Below, piece by piece: positions 7,525 through 14,768 of a DNA stretch of 64,000 nt. The translations under genes were made by a program, and so were the position numbers. Source of the stretch: Micromonospora sp. H61 (GTDB taxonomy: Bacteria > Actinomycetota > Actinomycetes > Mycobacteriales > Micromonosporaceae); assembly GCF_018070325.1 (NCBI RefSeq), contig NZ_JAGPXY010000002.1:62001-126000 (forward strand), in the 5' to 3' direction. How positions within the stretch are numbered: position 1 is the first letter of the stretch; every line of letters starts with the position of its first letter. The notes under the pieces were generated by a model, which was given only the letters and a program-made list of their open reading frames with translations, did no database searches and had not been told where the DNA came from.

Positions 7525-8808
7525 TCAGGCGGGGGCGGGCGTGGGGGTGGGAGATGCCGGGGTGGTCGTCGCGAGGCCGTCCTGCTCCGTGGTGAGCAGC
7601 CGGCGCAGGGACAGCGCGACCAGCGAGGCGACCAGGCAGCCGCCGACCACCGTCGCCACCCAGACCATGCCGTTGGCGGCGCCGATGAGTGGGCCGGCGG
7701 TCACCGGGCCGATCACACCGCTGATTCCGAAGATCATCGAACTCATCGCGTTGTACCGGCCGCGCAGTTCGTCAGTGGCCAGCGCGTTGGTCAGTGCGGG
7801 CATCACCGGGGACAGCATCGTCTCGCCGAAACCGAAGATCGCCGAGCAGAGCACCACGCACAGGGCGGCCAGCACGGCGTTCTCAGCTTTGACCAGGCCG
7901 GCCGCGCCGAGGACCAGCCAGGCGGCGGCAAACACCGCTCCCACCACCGCCAACGCCCGGGTGCGGCTGCGCCCCTCGATCCGGCGGATCACCAGCAGTT
8001 GCGCGAGCACGATCATCACGGTGTTGGCAGCTAGTGCCCATGCCACGACCCGGGGGTTCACCTCGGCCACCCGCACCGCGTACGCGGCGAAGCCCACCTC
8101 CACCTGCGCGTAGCCGCAGGTGGTGAGGATCAGCCCGAAGATCACCAGCCGCCGGAACGGGCGGTCGCGGAGCACCGTCAGGTAGCCACCGGGCGACGGC
8201 TCGTCGACGCCTCGACGTTTGCCGAGTCGGTGGCCCACGCCGGGCAGGGTGAGCAGGATCAGCGCCGGCATCAGGTAGGTCACCGCGTCCAGCAGGTAGA
8301 TCGCCTGGAAGGTGCCGGGCCGGGCGGTGTCGACGATCGCGCCGGAGGTCATGCCACCGATGCCGATGCCGAGGTTGAGCAGGGCGAAGTTCAACCCGAA
8401 GACGCGTTGCCGCTCATCGTCGTCGGTCAGCGACGCGAGGATGGTGTTCTGCCCGGACCAGATCGCCGAGCTGCCGATGGCGACCACCGTCATCACCAGC
8501 AGGGCCGAGCCCGTCGAGTGGACCAGCGCCAACGAGCCGGTGCCGATCGCCTCGATCAGCAGGCAGGGCACCACCACCCGGCGGGCGCCGATTCGGTCGA
8601 TCAGCGTCCCGCCCAGCGGCGACAGGGCCAGGGTGACCACGCCGTACCAGCCGATGACGAGCCCGGCGCGGGTGTCGGTGAGCCCGCGTACGTCGGTCAG
8701 GTAGATGAACAGGAACGGCAGGGTCAGACCCCGCCCGATCGCCGACAGCAGTGTGCCGAGGAGGATCCGGCGAGCTTCCGAACGGCGGGGCAGGGCACGA
8801 CGCAGCAT
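7525..8808 (-). CDS. MFS transporter, drug-exporter type
   Basis: 427 aa with about 12 hydrophobic segments spread over the whole length, as in the 12-helix major facilitator family. The loop between helices 2 and 3 reads GGTLIDRIGARR, the MFS motif A (GxLaDRxGrRr). The short basic N-terminus (MLRRALPRRSEARR) is cytoplasmic. Actinobacterial proteins of this layout are usually proton-driven exporters of drugs or small metabolites. No substrate is indicated and no regulator lies beside it. Start ATG 8808 is the first Met of the conserved part, but the ribosome site is weak. Confidence 0.85.
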   Translation of the reverse strand: MLRRALPRRSEARRILLGTLLSAIGRGLTLPFLFIYLTDVRGLTDTRAGLVIGWYGVVTLALSPLGGTLIDRIGARRVVVPCLLIEAIGTGSLALVHSTGSALLVMTVVAIGSSAIWSGQNTILASLTDDDERQRVFGLNFALLNLGIGIGGMTSGAIVDTARPGTFQAIYLLDAVTYLMPALILLTLPGVGHRLGKRRGVDEPSPGGYLTVLRDRPFRRLVIFGLILTTCGYAQVEVGFAAYAVRVAEVNPRVVAWALAANTVMIVLAQLLVIRRIEGRSRTRALAVVGAVFAAAWLVLGAAGLVKAENAVLAALCVVLCSAIFGFGETMLSPVMPALTNALATDELRGRYNAMSSMIFGISGVIGPVTAGPLIGAANGMVWVATVVGGCLVASLVALSLRRLLTTEQDGLATTTPASPTPTPAPA

Positions 8809-8958
8809 GCCGGCATTGTGTTCGGTGGGTCTGACGCAGCGCGAACCGTTTTGGCCACGCCTCACGGTCACCGGGACCGACTGGTGACCAATCCCACGTT
8901 GATCCACTCGCTCTGATCGCGGTCGGTCGGTGTCCGCCGGGTCTGCGATGCTGGCGCG

Positions 8959-9432
8959 ATGACCGGCACCTGGCGACATCTGCCCGCTACCGCCCGCGCC
9001 ATCGCGTTGACCGCAACGACGGCCGTCGCCGCCGCCCAGGCACGCGACGGTCAGGCGTACGACGAGGCGGTCGGCGGTCTCGCCGCGGACGAGCGTTCCG
9101 GCCTGGTGCTCGGCGCGGTGGTCCGGTTGCTGCTGGAGGAGAGCCATCCGGACGGGTTGACCGGCGACGACATCCGCCAGGTGTTGACCCACTGCGTGCA
9201 GGAGTCGACTCGGTGGCGAACGGATGTCGACCCGCACGTGGTGCTCGTCCTGCTGGCCGGCGCGTTGGGTGTGTACGACCCCGACGGCGACGAGTCACCG
9301 CCGGACGCGTCGGTGCTGGCCCGACACGCTCCGCTGCTGGTGGCCGACCTGTTGGCGGCGACCGGCGTGCCGTTGGACGACTACCTTGCCGCCGCGTTCG
9401 CGGAGATCGAGCGCACCGAGCGGCAGGACTGA
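8959..9432 (+). CDS. Hypothetical protein, 157 aa
   Basis: Not recognised. It is predicted soluble, alanine-rich and helical, with an acidic C-terminal half (VYDPDGDESPPDAS, PLDDYLAAAFAEIERTE). There is no signal peptide, membrane segment or cysteine pair. A 22-nt segment covering its last seven codons and stop is repeated exactly just after the stop. It converges with the methyltransferase gene. Confidence 0.65.
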   Translation: MTGTWRHLPATARAIALTATTAVAAAQARDGQAYDEAVGGLAADERSGLVLGAVVRLLLEESHPDGLTGDDIRQVLTHCVQESTRWRTDVDPHVVLVLLAGALGVYDPDGDESPPDASVLARHAPLLVADLLAATGVPLDDYLAAAFAEIERTERQD

Positions 9433-9460
9433 GGTCGCGCGCACCGAGCGGCAGGACTGA
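9411..9460. repeat. Perfect 22-nt direct duplication at a stop codon
   Basis: 9411-9432 and 9439-9460 are identical (gcgcaccgag... ending in gactga). The second copy starts 28 nt after the first, is out of frame with it and is untranslated. It looks like a recent small tandem duplication of the gene's 3' end. Confidence 0.9.
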
Positions 9461-9463
9461 CCG

Positions 9464-9496
9464 GCCCGCGCCACCTCGAACGGGGTGGCGCGGACG
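9464..9496. terminator. Bidirectional hairpin between convergent genes
   Basis: cgcgccacc (9467-9475) pairs with ggtggcgcg (9484-9492) around an 8-nt loop, with partial extension outward. It sits between the 157-aa gene and the methyltransferase, so it could end both transcripts. Confidence 0.6.
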
Positions 9497-9500
9497 GGCG

Positions 9501-10325
9501 TCAGGCCGGGTCGGGGGTCCGCCGCGCCACGACCTCCAGGTACTCCGCCGGGATGCGGACCGTGGCGTCGGTGGCACGGTTGTGGGTGCGGGCCAGCTCC
9601 ACCAGATCGGCGTGCAGGGCCGGGCGTCGCTCCTCGGGCAGCGCCTCGAACGCCTTCAACGTCGGCCCGTAGTTGACCCGGAAGAAGTCGGCGAACTCCT
9701 CCGGTGTGCCGAAGCGGAAGACGAACTCCCGGCGTACCGCCCGCAGTTCACCCACGGCCGCGCCGAGCAGTTCGCGGACCCGGTCCTCGTCGCCCCACTC
9801 GACCGGCGGGCGTAACCCCGCCGGTGGTGGCACATGCCGCCCCACAGTGCGGAACAGGTCGCCGATGAAGCCCTGCGGCGTCCACGACGCCAGCGCCACA
9901 GTGCCGCCGGGCCGGCAGACCCGGACCAGCTCGGCCGCCGCCCGCTCCTGGTCCGGCGCGAACATCACCCCGACGACGGAGAGGACCGCGTCGAAGGACC
10001 CGTCGGCGTACGCCAGTCGTTCCGCGTCGCCGGTCACGAACGTGACCGGGAGTCGTTCCGCGGCGGCGCGGGCCTGGCCGCGTTCCAACAGTTCGGGTAC
10101 GTAGTCGACGCCGGTCACGACGCACCCGCAGCGGGCTGCGGCGATGGCGGCGTTGCCGGACCCGGTCGCCACGTCGAGTACGCGGGCGCCGGCCGACAGG
10201 TCGGCGGCGGTCACCAGAAGCTCGGAGATCGGGTGGATGAGCGCGGCGACCGCGCCGTAGTCACCGCTGGCCCACGTCACCTGCTGGCGTGCCTTCACGG
10301 CGATGAGATCGGGTGCGATGGTCAT
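9501..10325 (-). CDS. Class I SAM-dependent methyltransferase
   Basis: 274 aa, cytosolic. Motif I, the SAM-binding loop, is VLDVATGSGNAA (about residues 48-59). An acidic residue at the end of strand 2 is in VTGVDYVPE, motif II-like DAVLSVVGVMF follows, and LVRVCRPGGTVALASW is the post-II/III region. It is a UbiE/Methyltransf_11-type protein. The substrate is unknown and there is no biosynthetic cluster beside it. ATG 10325 has GGGAGA about 7 nt upstream. A -10 hexamer TAGCGT is present on the minus strand at 10361-10366. Confidence 0.85.
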   Translation of the reverse strand: MTIAPDLIAVKARQQVTWASGDYGAVAALIHPISELLVTAADLSAGARVLDVATGSGNAAIAAARCGCVVTGVDYVPELLERGQARAAAERLPVTFVTGDAERLAYADGSFDAVLSVVGVMFAPDQERAAAELVRVCRPGGTVALASWTPQGFIGDLFRTVGRHVPPPAGLRPPVEWGDEDRVRELLGAAVGELRAVRREFVFRFGTPEEFADFFRVNYGPTLKAFEALPEERRPALHADLVELARTHNRATDATVRIPAEYLEVVARRTPDPA

Positions 10326-10473
10326 CGGTGGTCTCCCTCGGACAGTGTGGTGTGCCACTGACGCTAGGGGCGGCAGCCACTCGAGGGATCGGTAGAAACA
10401 CCTATACCAGCAGGTGAAGGCTGTCAGGGCGGTGTCCGAAAGGCGTCACGTGCCGGCGGCCGTCGCGGGGCAG

Positions 10474-11919
10474 TCACTCCTCGTTCCAGGTGTCGGTCTC
10501 GGTTGTCCGTTGTGCACCCTGCTTGGACACCTGACCGCTGGCAATCGTCCCGCCGGATGCGTCGAGCGCCTCCACGACAAGGCCCGCGGTGGGGCGGGGC
10601 ACCTGCATGGCCGTCCCGGAGCCGCTGACGGCGCTCCTCGCCACCTCCTGCCCGTCGCGCAGGACGCGCACGGTGGTGGCGGCTGCCGGCGTCACCACGA
10701 GCAGGATCTGCTGGCCCTCGCTGCCGCCGGTGTCATCGTCGATGGACACGGCCAGCACGCCACCGGGATCGGTCGGGTCGGCGGTAGCGGTGAAGGAGGT
10801 GCCAGTGCTGAGCACGCCGTCGGACCGTGGCTGATCGGGGGCGATCGACACCTCGCCGACCCAATCGCCGCCCACAGCGGGAGCAGCCAGGACCGTCACC
10901 TGGGCGTCCTCCACCGACGGCTCTGTCGCGCTGGGCGACCCGTCGGCCGGGCTGATAGGGAGGCCAGCGAGGTGCCCGCCCCACACCACGCTCGGAAGGG
11001 CGGTCAGACGGTAACCTCCTGACTGTGCCCACTGGTACACCAAATCCCGGGCACGTTGCTGCTCGACACTGCCGCGTACGCGGGACATCGCCGTCGCGAG
11101 TTGAGCGTCGGTGATCGGCGTGGAGGCCAGCGAACCTGGACCGGGCGTTATCTTGCGAGTCACCCCGCCGCAGTCGACCCGCCACCACTCGGGCCGCTGG
11201 GCCCGCGCGGTACGGACCAGGTAGGACCCGGTCGGCTCCGGGGCCCACCTGAAGGTGTCGCCGTCGGGCAGCGGTGAGCTGAGGAAAACGCAGCCGGCCG
11301 GGGCGATCGCCACGTGTGCCGCCTTCGGACCGTCCACGGACAGGCTCTCGTAGGGTTCCAGAGCGTCGCTTACCCCCCTGACGGAGGCGGTGCTGGCCAG
11401 TTCCTGGGCACTGGCACCCTCGTCGGCGACCAGCCACACCGCGGCGCTCGGCCAGCCGGTGACCGGATCGGGCTGGTTACGGACGAAGGCGGCGAGGGCG
11501 ATACGGTGGCCGTCCACGTCGTCGGCGAAGAGGACTTTCACCCCGCTCACCGGCACCGTCAGGCGGGAGAACTCTCCTCGGCGTTGGGCGGCCAACAACT
11601 GTTCAGAGAGCTGACGTACGTAGCTGTCGTCCCCGGCGACGGCACCGCGCGGCGGCGACTGGAGGAGTCGGTCCGACCACGCCAGCACGGGTGCGATGGA
11701 CTCGGACGGGTCGGCCGGTAGCTGCGTGGTCCGGCCCGGGCTGGCGATGGCGAAGGCCGTGCTCCCAACGGAGACTGCGAGGACCAGAACCAGGCCGCCG
11801 ACGCGTCGCTGCCGGCTCCGTCGGTATCGCGCCGTCGCTCGGCCGTACGGGTCTGGCTGCGGGGTCAGTGTCCGGCTCAACTCGGCCAGGGCCCGGCTCA
11901 GCTCATCGTCGACCGTCAT
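10474..11919 (-). CDS. Membrane protein partner of the adjacent ECF sigma factor
   Basis: 481 aa. A short cytosolic N-terminus (about 1-42, ending in RYRRSRQRR) precedes one transmembrane segment (GGLVLVLAVSVGSTAFAIA, about 43-61) and a large exterior domain of about 400 aa. Its ATG overlaps the sigma-factor stop by 4 nt (ATGA), so the two are translationally coupled. Proteins of this plan are regularly encoded after SigE-family sigma genes in Streptomyces and Micromonospora and are candidate anti-sigma factors or sensors. I see no zinc-binding HxxxCxxC anti-sigma motif, so that role is inferred from position. The C-terminal domain is unrecognised. Confidence 0.65.
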   Translation of the reverse strand: MTVDDELSRALAELSRTLTPQPDPYGRATARYRRSRQRRVGGLVLVLAVSVGSTAFAIASPGRTTQLPADPSESIAPVLAWSDRLLQSPPRGAVAGDDSYVRQLSEQLLAAQRRGEFSRLTVPVSGVKVLFADDVDGHRIALAAFVRNQPDPVTGWPSAAVWLVADEGASAQELASTASVRGVSDALEPYESLSVDGPKAAHVAIAPAGCVFLSSPLPDGDTFRWAPEPTGSYLVRTARAQRPEWWRVDCGGVTRKITPGPGSLASTPITDAQLATAMSRVRGSVEQQRARDLVYQWAQSGGYRLTALPSVVWGGHLAGLPISPADGSPSATEPSVEDAQVTVLAAPAVGGDWVGEVSIAPDQPRSDGVLSTGTSFTATADPTDPGGVLAVSIDDDTGGSEGQQILLVVTPAAATTVRVLRDGQEVARSAVSGSGTAMQVPRPTAGLVVEALDASGGTIASGQVSKQGAQRTTETDTWNEE

Positions 11920-12434
11920 GGTGCTACCCCCGTCATCTTCGTCGTCCCGGTCGGTGCTGGATCAGCTGCCAGCGCCAGACGCAGGCGAGCCAATCCTCGT
12001 GATGCGCGGCTCTTGACCGACCCGACCGAGCAGCCGAGAGTGGCCGCTACCTCCGCCTCCGGCAGATCGACCACGTACCGGAGCACGATCACCGCACGGG
12101 TACGAGGTGTCAGCTCCTGCATCGCCTCGTAGAGAGCGCGCCGTTCGGCAACCGTCTCGGTCATGTCCCGGGTGGGCCGCTCGGGAAAGAAGAACGTCAG
12201 CACCTCGTGCATCCGGTGGCGACGCCAGACGCTGATGTGGTGGTTGATCATGACTCGTCGCAGGTAGGCCATCGGATCGTCGACCCGCCGCCACCGACGC
12301 ATCACCTTCACCAGCGCGGCCTGCACCAGATCCTCTGCATCCTGGGTCGAGCCGGTGAGGTGGTACGCCACGCGCAAGAGATCCACGTAGCGCGTCTCGA
12401 CGAACTTTCGAAAATGCTCGTCGTCAACTGCCAT
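11916..12434 (-). CDS. ECF RNA polymerase sigma factor, SigE family
   Basis: 172 aa. Region 2 is at about residues 10-75 (FVETRYVDLLRVAYHLTGS, AEDLVQAALVKVMRRW), and region 4 at about 105-160 with the HTH LPEAEVAATLGCSVGSVKSR. It directs core polymerase to a small regulon that cannot be read from here. ATG 12434 is chosen because AAGGCGGGGG precedes it; the longer frame from 12464 is unlikely. The stop overlaps the start of the membrane partner. An ECF-like caacc ... cgtga pair lies on the minus strand at 12489-12461, a possible autoregulated promoter, although its 19-nt spacer is longer than usual. Confidence 0.9.
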   Translation of the reverse strand: MAVDDEHFRKFVETRYVDLLRVAYHLTGSTQDAEDLVQAALVKVMRRWRRVDDPMAYLRRVMINHHISVWRRHRMHEVLTFFFPERPTRDMTETVAERRALYEAMQELTPRTRAVIVLRYVVDLPEAEVAATLGCSVGSVKSRASRGLARLRLALAADPAPTGTTKMTGVAP

Positions 12435-12506
12435 GAGCCCCCGCCTTGATTGGTTACCTCTCACGACTCTGGCGAGGGTCAGAAGGTTGAAGGCGAGAGC
12501 CGGTTG

Positions 12507-12908
12507 CTACGAATCGGTACTCGCGGTCGTTGACACCCAGATCAGGAACACGATCGTCGCGACGACTCCGGTGACCGCGACCAGACCGGCCGCCAGGGCC
12601 GCACGAGGCGAGTTGCGCCCGCGCAACTCGAAAGCAGCGGTGATGGTGAACAGCAACGCGAACACTTCACCTGCGGCGAGACCCAGCAGTCCGATAAAGC
12701 TCAGCAGACCCTCGACCATGTCCCGGCCAAGGAAGATCAGCCGGGCGCTGTACGCCGCTCCCGCCCAACACACCGTCGCCAGGCCCGCCAACACGTACAC
12801 GGCCAGAAAGGAGACGGGGGTGGCGCGGCTGGCCTGCGGGGTCGCAAGGGGCGCCCCTGCCGGGCCGTCGGGCGGGATCCACGGCGCAGGCGTCTGAGGG
12901 TGGGTCAT
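12507..12908 (-). CDS. Small membrane protein
   Basis: 133 aa. A proline-rich cytosolic N-terminus (MTHPQTPAPWIPPDGPAG) is followed by three hydrophobic segments (about residues 31-58, 68-93 and 104-128). I do not recognise the family. The MTHPP-type Pro-rich N-terminus is common in actinobacterial DUF4190/DUF4878-like membrane proteins. It lies upstream of the sigma-factor gene on the same strand with a 72-nt gap and may or may not be co-transcribed. Confidence 0.65.
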   Translation of the reverse strand: MTHPQTPAPWIPPDGPAGAPLATPQASRATPVSFLAVYVLAGLATVCWAGAAYSARLIFLGRDMVEGLLSFIGLLGLAAGEVFALLFTITAAFELRGRNSPRAALAAGLVAVTGVVATIVFLIWVSTTASTDS

Positions 12909-12974
12909 CCAGGCGGACGCTAGCCACGCAGCCGTCGCACGGGAATCGGTCGACAGGGCTTGCCGGGGCAAACA

Positions 12975-13011
12975 AAAAGGCCAGGTGAGAGAAGATCTCA
13001 CCTGGCCTTTT
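12975..13011 (-). terminator. Rho-independent terminator for tRNA-Pro
   Basis: Perfect 16-bp stem (12975-12990 with 12996-13011), 5-nt loop, followed on the minus strand by a T-rich run. It lies 9 nt beyond the 3' end of the tRNA. With T at both ends it could also work in the other direction. Confidence 0.9.
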
Positions 13012-13020
13012 ACCTCTGGT

Positions 13021-13093
<73 letters not shown>

Positions 13094-13193
13094 AGGCGTG
13101 CCGACAAATAGTAGCCCACCCGCTCCGATGGTCAAACTCGGTACCCCCGCCGCCCCGGCCCCGCCCAGGGTGGCCAAGATCCGCACAACTTCC

Positions 13194-13235
13194 GGGATGT
13201 TGCTGCCTCACGACGCGCCGAGGCAGCAACATCCC
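13194..13235. repeat. Intergenic inverted repeat, perfect 16-bp stem
   Basis: gggatgttgctgcctc (13194-13209) and gaggcagcaacatccc (13220-13235) are perfectly complementary, with a 10-nt loop. The flank beginning at 13177 (aagatccgcacaacttcc) matches the arm of the element at 7368-7445. It lies between the tRNA gene and a phosphoesterase gene transcribed toward it. Confidence 0.8.
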
Positions 13236-13280
13236 TGATGGTGCGCGAATCGTGAAGCGGCCGGCCGGGCAGCGGGACGG

Positions 13281-14174
13281 TCAGCGGGGGATGAGGGTCA
13301 GGATGCTGGCCTCCGGGGGGCAGGCGAAGCGGATCGGGGCGGTCGGGTGGGTGCCGAGGCCGGCGGAGACGTGCAGCCAGGAGTCCGAGCCCGGCCACCG
13401 GTGCAGGCCGCGCGCCATCGAGCGGGGCAGGCCGCAGTTGGTCACCAGCGCCCCGAAGCCCGGTACGCAGACCTGACCACCGTGGGTGTGCCCGGCCAGC
13501 AGCAGCCCGAAGCCGTCCGCCGCCATCTGGTCGAGCACCCGTGGCTCGGGTGAGTGCGTCAGCGCGATGGAGAGGTCCGCCGAGGACGACACCGCGCCGG
13601 CGACGGAGGGGTAGTCGTCCCGGTCGATGTGCGGGTCGTCGACGCCGACCAGGTCGAGTTGTCGCCCGCCAGCCTTCAGCGTGGTCCGGGCGTTGTTGAG
13701 GTCTGCCCAGCCGGAGCCGGTGAAGACCTGGCGCAACTCCTCGTAGGGCAGCTCGACGCCCTCGGTGTACTCCCGGTCGGGCAGGAAGTAGGTGAAGGGG
13801 TTCTTCAGCACCGGCCCGGTGTAGTCGTTCGAGCCGAACACGAACGCGCCCGGGTAGTCCAGCAGTGGTTGCAGGGCCCGCAGCACCCCGGGCACCGCGC
13901 CCGGGTGCGCCATGTTGTCGCCGGTGACCACCACCACGTCGGGGTCGAGGGCGGCCAGCGATGCCACCCAACGCTGCTTGCGCGCCTGGTCGGGCATCAT
14001 GTGCAGGTCCGACAGGTGCAGCACGCGCAGCGGCTCCGCGTCGGCCGGAAGCACCGGCACGTCGTACCGCCGGAGGGTGAACATGTTGCGCTCGACGAGC
14101 GACGCGTACGCGAGGGTGGCCGCGCCGATCGTGGCGGTTCCGGCGGCGAGCCGGAATAGTGTGCGCTTTCGCAT
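13281..14174 (-). CDS. Membrane-anchored metallophosphoesterase
   Basis: 297 aa. One N-terminal hydrophobic segment (LFRLAAGTATIGAATLAYASL) is followed by a calcineurin-like domain of the YaeI/YkuE type: LHLSDLHMMPDQ (about residues 50-61), GDNMAH, GSNDY, THSPEP and GHTHGGQVC. In this group the motif GNHD is replaced by GSND. The YaeI/YkuE group acts on phospholipid head groups or UDP-sugar lipids at the membrane, so a role at the membrane surface is likely but unproven. Start ATG 14174 is chosen; a second ATG at 14201 would overlap the divergent yqeY-like start. Confidence 0.85.
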   Translation of the reverse strand: MRKRTLFRLAAGTATIGAATLAYASLVERNMFTLRRYDVPVLPADAEPLRVLHLSDLHMMPDQARKQRWVASLAALDPDVVVVTGDNMAHPGAVPGVLRALQPLLDYPGAFVFGSNDYTGPVLKNPFTYFLPDREYTEGVELPYEELRQVFTGSGWADLNNARTTLKAGGRQLDLVGVDDPHIDRDDYPSVAGAVSSSADLSIALTHSPEPRVLDQMAADGFGLLLAGHTHGGQVCVPGFGALVTNCGLPRSMARGLHRWPGSDSWLHVSAGLGTHPTAPIRFACPPEASILTLIPR

Positions 14175-14185
14175 GGCGTTCAGGG

Positions 14186-14191
14186 TAGTTT
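14186..14191 (+). promoter_or_regulatory. Putative leaderless promoter -10 (YqeY-like gene)
   Basis: TAGTTT ends 8 nt before the ATG at 14200, placing the expected transcription start at or next to the start codon. No ribosome site is seen in the gap, consistent with a leaderless mRNA. Confidence 0.5.
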
Positions 14192-14199
14192 GACCGTCC

Positions 14200-14655
14200 A
14201 TGAGCACGCTGAAGGACCGCCTCACTGCCGACATGCGTACCGCGCTCAAGGCGCGTGACGAGCTGACCACCTCCACGCTGCGGATGGCCCTGGCCGCCGT
14301 CGGCACCGCCGAGGTCGCCGGCAAGGCCAAGCGCGAGCTCACCGATGACGAGGTGCTCGCGGTGCTGACCAAGGAAGCCAAGAAGCGTCGGGAGGCGGCC
14401 ACCGCCTTCGCCGACGCCGGGCGCGCCGAGCAGGCAGCGAAGGAGAGCGCCGAGGGTGAGGTGTTGGACCGCTACCTGCCCAAGCAGCTCTCGGACGCCG
14501 ACCTGACCGAGCTGGTGTCGGGGGCGCTCGCCGCCGGCGGCTTCACCGGCAAGGCTCAGATGGGCCCGGCGATGAAGGCGGCCCAGGCCGCGGTGGCGGG
14601 CCAGGCCGAGGGTGGCCGGGTGGCCGCCGAGGTACGCCGACAGCTCGGTCTCTGA
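14200..14655 (+). CDS. GatB/YqeY domain-containing protein
   Basis: 151 aa, cytosolic and mostly helical. It starts MSTLKDRLTADMRTALKARDEL and contains the family motif TLRMALAA, with YLPKQLSDADL in the middle and a C-terminal GPAMKAAQAAVAGQAEGGRVAAEVRRQL. This is the stand-alone YqeY fold related to the tail domain of GatB and is thought to bind tRNA. Its cellular role is not settled. It is complete, divergent from a phosphoesterase gene, and followed by a strong hairpin. Confidence 0.9.
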   Translation: MSTLKDRLTADMRTALKARDELTTSTLRMALAAVGTAEVAGKAKRELTDDEVLAVLTKEAKKRREAATAFADAGRAEQAAKESAEGEVLDRYLPKQLSDADLTELVSGALAAGGFTGKAQMGPAMKAAQAAVAGQAEGGRVAAEVRRQLGL

Positions 14656-14715
14656 CCCGGCGGGGTCAGCGGGGCGGCATGACGTTGTCGTAGCCGCTCC
14701 TGGTCCGGACAGAAG

Positions 14716-14752
14716 AAACGGGCGGGCACCCGAGGAGGGTGCCCGCCCGTTT
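14716..14752 (+). terminator. Bidirectional hairpin terminator
   Basis: A perfect 16-bp stem (aaacgggcgggcaccc and its complement) with a 5-nt loop lies between the convergent YqeY-like and ponA2 genes. A/T at the stem base on both sides fits bidirectional use. Confidence 0.85.
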
Positions 14753-14768
14753 CGTCCTACTGGTCGGC

